A stretch of 64,000 nucleotides of DNA. Origin: Stenotrophomonas maltophilia. Lineage in GTDB: Bacteria > Pseudomonadota > Gammaproteobacteria > Xanthomonadales > Xanthomonadaceae. Below are positions 59,319-64,000 of the stretch, piece by piece (within the stretch, counting starts at the first letter, position 1; every line of letters begins with the position of its first letter). The stretch spans positions 1,248,750-1,312,749 of the forward strand of contig NZ_CP033877.1 of NCBI RefSeq assembly GCF_006970445.1. The letters are read 5' to 3'. The position numbers and the translations under genes are program-made. The notes below the pieces were generated by a model. That model was not told where the DNA came from. It worked only from the letters and a program-made list of their open reading frames with translations, and ran no database searches.

Positions 59319-61060
59319 GTGCGGTCAGGGAAGAAGCAGGCACGACAGGTGTGCCGTTGTGGTGGGTGGGTGGTGTTGCTTGGCATGACCTTCAGTGTTG
59401 CCGCCCAGCAGGCCGGTGATCCAGCCGCGCAGGAACTGCTGCGGCAACAGGAACGCGAACGCGTGCTGCGCGAGCAGCAGGAACAACGCCCCGACGTCCG
59501 CCTGGAGCGGGATGCGCAGAAGGACCGCGAGCACCTGCCGGCGCGGGAGCAGCCCTGCGTGCGCATCGATCGCATCGCGCTGGAAGGCGACGACAGCCAG
59601 CGCTTCGGCTGGGCACTGGCGGCGGCCGACCCGGTGGATGATCCGGCCACCGGCCGTTGCCTGGGGACCGAAGGCATCAACGTGGTGATGAAACGCGTGC
59701 AGAACGCGATCATCGCCCGTGGCTATGTCACCACGCGGGTGCTGTCGGCACCGCAGGACCTCAACCAGGGCACGCTGACGTTGTCGGTGGTGCCGGGCCG
59801 GTTCCGCGAGGCCGTGTTCTCCGATCCGCAGGGCCGGCATCCGGCCATCGCCAACGCACTGCCGTTCCGCAGTGGCGGCCTGCTCAACCTGCGTGACATC
59901 GAGCAGGGGTTGGAGAACCTGCAGCGCGTGCCCACCGTCAGCGCCGACATCAAGATCGCGCCGGCCGACGGCGAGGGTGCGGCGCCGGGCCAGAGCGACC
60001 TGCAGATCGACTGGACGCAGCGTTCACCGGTACGCGCCAGCGTCACCCTGGACGATGCAGGCAGCCGCGGCACCGGCAAGCTGCAGGCCAACGCGACGCT
60101 GTCGCTGGACAATCCGCTAGGCCTGAACGAGTTGTTCTACATCAGTGCCGGCCGCGGCGTGTTCAATGGCCGAGGCAGGGACACCGACAGCTGGACCGCG
60201 CACTACGACGTGCCCTACGGCTACTGGCTGTTCGGGGCCACCGCCAGCGCCTACGACTACAGCCAGGACGTGGTCGGTGCCTTTGAACGCTATGACTACA
60301 GCGGCCGCAGCCGCAACGCCGAAGCGCGGGTGGACCGGCTGCTGCTGCGCAATGCCAAGATCAAGTTCAGCGCCTATGCACGCGGCTGGCAGCGCGAGTC
60401 GAAGAACTACATCGACGATACCGAGATCGAAGTGCAGCGCCGCCGCACCGCCGGCTGGGAACTGGGTCTGACCCACAAGCAGTTCATCGGCACTGCCACG
60501 CTCGATGCCAGCGTGCCTACCGGCGTGGCACTGGCGCCTTCCACGCCCTACGCTCGCCGGAAGAGAAGGCGCTGCAGTGGGACCCGACGCTGCCGCTGGA
60601 AGGCACCTCGCGGATGAAGCTGATCACCGCTGATGCGCAGTTCAGCGTGCCGTTCCAGGTGGGCAAGCAGCGCCTGCGCTACACCGCCGCATGGCGGGCG
60701 CAGTGGAACCGAACGCCGCTCTCGCCACAGGACCGCTTCGCCATCGGTGGCCGCTATACCGTGCGCGGTTTCGATGGTGAAAGCTCGCTCAGCGGCGAGC
60801 GTGGCTGGTCGCTGCGCAACGATCTTTCGCTGGGCATCGGCGGCGGCCAGGAGTTCTACGTGGCCGCCGACTACGGCCGTATTGGCGGCCCATCCGTGCA
60901 GTGGCAGTCCGGCCGCGACCTGGCCGGTATGGCGCTGGGCCTGCGCGGCGGCTGGCAACAGCTTTCCTGGGATGGCTTCGTGGGCTCGGCGCTGCACAAG
61001 CCCGCCCATTTCCCCACCGACTACACCACGTTCGGCTTCAGCCTGGCCTGGCGCTACTGA
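59319..61060 (+). pseudogene. Two-partner secretion transporter (TpsB/FhaC/ShlB family), frameshifted
   Basis: The frame from GTG 59319 encodes a signal peptide, a POTRA-rich region (CVRIDRIALEGDDSQRFGWA, then ARGYVTTRVLSAPQDLNQGT) and the start of a 16-stranded barrel. At about 60513-60516 (GCGTGCCTACC) the frame is lost. The continuing frame reads YRRGTGAFHALRSPEEKA and runs to 61060, giving FAIGGRYTVRGFDGE (the family's VRGF motif) and a terminal FGFSLAWRY. A single missing G (GTGGCC to GTGCC) would restore it. So either a real -1 mutation or a sequencing error. If real, the transporter is inactive and the TpsA below cannot be secreted by it. Confidence 0.85.
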
Positions 61061-61081
61061 TCTGCCACAAGGACACGTGAC

Positions 61082-64000
61082 ATGAACACTATCTATCGTC
61101 TGGTTTTCAACCGCGCGCTGCGCGTCTGGCAGGTGGCTTCGGAGCTGGTGAAGGGCGGCGGTGGCCTGGTCGGCCATGTGCCGGGCCGGCAGAGCGCGGC
61201 ACTGTCGCCGCTCGGCTTCGCGCTGATGTGCTCACTGGGCTGGGTCAGTCTGGCAGCCCCCGCGCTGGCGCAGTCCGATGCGCGCATCAGTTCCGATCCG
61301 AACGCGCCAGGCCGTGAACGGCCGACGGTGGTGACCGCACCCAACGGCGTGCCGATGGTGAACATCACCACGCCGTCGGCGGCGGGTGTGTCGCGCAACC
61401 GCTATTCGCAGTTCGACGTGGGCCGCGAAGGCGTCATCCTCAACAACGCCCGCGGCCAGGTGCAGACGCAGCTGGGCGGCTGGGTGCAAGGCAACCCGTG
61501 GCTGGCCACTGGCAGTGCACGGGTCATCCTCAATGAAGTGAATGGTCCGGCCAGCCGGCTCAACGGCTATGTGGAGGTGGCCGGGCAGCGCGCCGAAGTG
61601 ATCATTGCCAACCCGGCCGGCATCCAGGTCAACGGTGGCGGCTTCCTCAATGCCAGCCGGGTGACCCTGACCACCGGCGCCCCGATGTTCAGCGGTGCAG
61701 GCGCACTTGAGGGCTACCGTGTCACCGGCGGCGCGATCCAGATCGATGGCGATGGCCTGGACAGCAGCCGTGCCGACTACACCGACCTGATCACCCGTTC
61801 GTTGAAGGTCAATGCCGGCATCTGGGCCAACCAGCTGCAGGCAACGCTGGGCAGCAACGTGGTCAGTGCCGACCACAGCCAGGCCAGCGCGAGCGCGGCC
61901 AGCGGCGAGGCACCGATGTTCGCACTGGACGTCGGCGCACTGGGCGGCATGTTCGCCAACAAGATCTGGCTGGTCGGCAACGAGCACGGCGTGGGCGTGC
62001 GCAATGCCGGCAGCATCGGTGCGCAGGCCGGCGAGCTGGTGGTGACGGTGGATGGCCGCCTGGAAAACACCGGTGCGCTGCAGTCGCGGCAGAACGTGCG
62101 CGTGCAGGCCAGTGGCGACCTTGCCAATGCCGGCACCATCGCGGCTTCGCGTGAGGTGGCCATCACGTCCGGCGGCACGCTGGACAACAGCAACGGCACG
62201 CTCAATGCGCAGCGCCTGCAGCTGCAGGCGCAGGGGTTGCGCAACCAGGGCGGCGCGATTGAACAGACCGGCGTGCAGGCCCTGGTGCTCAAGGCCGACG
62301 CCGCCAGCAACCGCAGCAACGGCCTGCTCGGCGCACTGGATGCGGTGGCGTCAGGTGGCAATGAAAGCAATCCTGGCGGCGGCGCGTCGCCGGGCGGCGG
62401 CGGAACGCCCGGAACCGGCACGCCGGGAACCGGGGGAGGAAATGGCGGTTCGACCGGTGGCCCGCCGGTGGAGCCCATGGCCGACGGCCTGATCGCCATC
62501 ACCGGCACGATGGACAACGACGGCGGCAGCATCAGCAACGGCGGCGCGGTGTCACTGGCTGCACGCAACGGTCTCGACAACAGCGGCGGTCGCCTGGGAG
62601 TGAGCGCGCTGCAGGCCGGGGGCGAGCTGCGCAACGATGGCGGCACGCTGCAGGTGCATGGCGATGCCGCGCTGCAGGTGAGCCTGTTGTCCAACCAGAA
62701 GGGCGCGCTGAGCGTGGCTGGTGGCCTGCTGCTGGATGCGCAGTCGCTCGACAACCGCGGTGGTGAACTGCGGCACGCCGGCAAGGCGGCATCGTCATGG
62801 ATGGTGCATGGCCTGTTCAACAACGACGGTGGCCTGCTGGCCACCAATGCCACGCAGCTGGCGTTGCGCGCAGGCCAGGTCGGCAATGCCGATGGCCGCA
62901 TCGAACATGCCGGTGAGGGGGGGCTGCAGCTGGATACGGGCGACTGGGCCGGCGCCGGTGGCCGGCTGAGTACCCTGGGCCGCCTGCAATGGACGGCCGG
63001 CAACGCCGATCTGCGCAACGGCTCGCTCAGTGCGGCCGGATTCGACATCGTGGCCGGGACGCTGGACAACCGGGGTGGCAGCCTGCTGTCGCTCGGTACC
63101 GGTGCCAGTTCGGTGAAGGCCACGGCGCTGGACAACAGTGCCGGCGGCACGCTGGCCGGCAATGGTGATCTGGGGCTTACCGCGATCACGCTGGACAACC
63201 GCAAGGGGCTGGTGCAGCAGGCCGGCACCGGCAGCCTGCGGGTGCAGGCCGACACCCTGCGTGGCAGCGAGGGACGCCTGCTCAGCAACGGCGCGCTGGT
63301 GCTGTCCGGCGGCGAGATGGACGTGAGTGGCGGTACCACGTCGGCGCAGCGCGTGCAGATCCAGGCCGATGTGCTGCGCAACCGCCAGGGCCAGATCGTT
63401 GCGCAGGGAACGCAGGTGTTGGCACTGGACGTGCGCGATGCGCTCGACAACCAGGGCGGCCAGGTCGTCGGCAACGGCGGGCTGCGCATCGACGCCGGTC
63501 GCATCGACAACCAGCAGGGCACGCTGCAGTCGGCCAGCACGCAGGGCGTGGCGCTGACGGTGCGCGACACCCTGGACAACAGCGGCGGCGGCATTTCCGG
63601 CAATGGCCAGGTGCAGCTGCAGGTTGGCAGCCTGGTCAATCAGGGCGGCAAGGTGCTGGCGGCAGGCAGCGGCGCGCTGCAGGTGCAGGCCCGCGAACGT
63701 CTGGACAACAGCAACGGCGGCCGCCTGGCCGGTACGGGTGATCTGCGGCTGCAGGCCGCACGACTGGACAACCGCAGCGGTGCGATCGAACACGCCGGCG
63801 GCGGCACGTTGCAGATCCGCGCCGACAGCGTGCAGGGCGCGGGCGGCCGCATCCTCAGCCAGTCGACGCTGGCGCTTGAGGGCGGCGATCTGCTGCTGGG
63901 GGCCGGTAGCATTACCCAGGCCGAGCACATCGCCATCGACGCGCAGCGCCTGGACAACGCCGGCGGCAACCTCAGCGCGACCGGCAGCGACGCGCTGCGG
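61082..64000 (+). CDS. TpsA hemagglutinin-like exoprotein (FhaB/CdiA type), 3' end outside window
   Basis: 973 codons are open to the window end. The N terminus MNTIYRLVFNRALRVWQVAS is an extended signal peptide region (ESPR) followed by a hydrophobic core and cleavage at about APALAQ (residue 63). The TPS domain has NRYSQFDVGREGVILNN and the NPNGI-type motif as NPAGIQVNGGGF (about 177). After residue 430 a Gly/Pro-rich linker (PGGGGTPGTGTPGTGGG) leads to tandem LDNxGG-type repeats of about 20 residues forming a beta-helix. The class includes adhesins and contact-dependent inhibition toxins; the toxin/adhesin end is not seen. It follows the TpsB by 21 bases. Confidence 0.93.
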   Translation, partial: MNTIYRLVFNRALRVWQVASELVKGGGGLVGHVPGRQSAALSPLGFALMCSLGWVSLAAPALAQSDARISSDPNAPGRERPTVVTAPNGVPMVNITTPSAAGVSRNRYSQFDVGREGVILNNARGQVQTQLGGWVQGNPWLATGSARVILNEVNGPASRLNGYVEVAGQRAEVIIANPAGIQVNGGGFLNASRVTLTTGAPMFSGAGALEGYRVTGGAIQIDGDGLDSSRADYTDLITRSLKVNAGIWANQLQATLGSNVVSADHSQASASAASGEAPMFALDVGALGGMFANKIWLVGNEHGVGVRNAGSIGAQAGELVVTVDGRLENTGALQSRQNVRVQASGDLANAGTIAASREVAITSGGTLDNSNGTLNAQRLQLQAQGLRNQGGAIEQTGVQALVLKADAASNRSNGLLGALDAVASGGNESNPGGGASPGGGGTPGTGTPGTGGGNGGSTGGPPVEPMADGLIAITGTMDNDGGSISNGGAVSLAARNGLDNSGGRLGVSALQAGGELRNDGGTLQVHGDAALQVSLLSNQKGALSVAGGLLLDAQSLDNRGGELRHAGKAASSWMVHGLFNNDGGLLATNATQLALRAGQVGNADGRIEHAGEGGLQLDTGDWAGAGGRLSTLGRLQWTAGNADLRNGSLSAAGFDIVAGTLDNRGGSLLSLGTGASSVKATALDNSAGGTLAGNGDLGLTAITLDNRKGLVQQAGTGSLRVQADTLRGSEGRLLSNGALVLSGGEMDVSGGTTSAQRVQIQADVLRNRQGQIVAQGTQVLALDVRDALDNQGGQVVGNGGLRIDAGRIDNQQGTLQSASTQGVALTVRDTLDNSGGGISGNGQVQLQVGSLVNQGGKVLAAGSGALQVQARERLDNSNGGRLAGTGDLRLQAARLDNRSGAIEHAGGGTLQIRADSVQGAGGRILSQSTLALEGGDLLLGAGSITQAEHIAIDAQRLDNAGGNLSATGSDALR

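Noticed and set aside
61777..63639. A minus-strand Pro/Ser-rich frame opposite tpsA
   Set aside because: Produced by the repetitive, GC-rich tpsA sequence read backwards; no domain and no ribosome binding sequence.
61082..64000. CRISPR-like regular repeats
   Set aside because: The periodicity is at protein level (LDNxGG repeats of TpsA); the DNA units vary and have no constant repeat with unique spacers.

Overview
The window is high-GC, densely coded bacterial chromosome and looks like a Stenotrophomonas (S. maltophilia complex) or a very close Xanthomonadaceae relative. The main reasons are the many GTAG-headed short palindromes (the SMAG type of REP sequence described in S. maltophilia), the gene orders (rplU-rpmA-obgE, rpsT/murJ-ribF-ileS-lspA-ispH, ffh, rpsP-rimM-trmD-rplS), the Cyo quinol oxidase, and the general protein character. 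The organism call is inference from these features, not from a database match.

Layout. 1-5.4 kb: a partial crotonase, a PCuAC copper chaperone, an unknown protein, and a thioesterase translationally coupled to uvrA. 5.7-8.0 kb: rplU-rpmA, obgE, rpsT. 8.1-15.1 kb: murJ and the overlapping chain ribF-ileS-lspA-ispH. 15.3-19.6 kb: an M61 metallopeptidase overlapping a YhhN-like membrane protein, meeting two unknown membrane/exported genes at a large palindrome. 19.6-23.9 kb: an ECF sigma, FecR, TonB-receptor signalling operon, divergent from an unusual autotransporter (24.2-27.0 kb) with a ClpP-like N-terminal segment. 27.1-30.0 kb: D-lactate dehydrogenase, tRNA-Thr(CGT), a lipoprotein framed by two nearly identical terminators, and two small genes. 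30.4-34.4 kb: cyoABCD. 34.5-36.6 kb: a MHYT-GGDEF-EAL protein. 36.7-42.5 kb: radA, then a divergent Hsp90-like ATPase paired with a large TPR-like protein. 42.6-49.6 kb: a small exported protein, a CcsA/YpjD-like protein, ffh, nitronate monooxygenase plus a class IV aminotransferase, and the rpsP-rimM-trmD-rplS operon. 49.7-53.9 kb: small genes, two tandem DUF1801 genes, a MATE exporter, a lipoprotein, an Hsp15-type S4 protein and a YidB-like protein. 54.1-59.0 kb: catalase, mutS, a barstar-like protein. 59.3-64 kb: a two-partner secretion locus whose TpsB transporter is frameshifted, followed by a TpsA hemagglutinin-like exoprotein that runs off the window.

Most of the window is housekeeping. 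The accessory signals are the sigma/FecR/TonB-receptor plus ClpP-like autotransporter pair, the Hsp90-like/TPR pair, the tRNA-linked lipoprotein cassette, and the TPS locus. No CRISPR array, insertion sequence, prophage or rRNA was seen.
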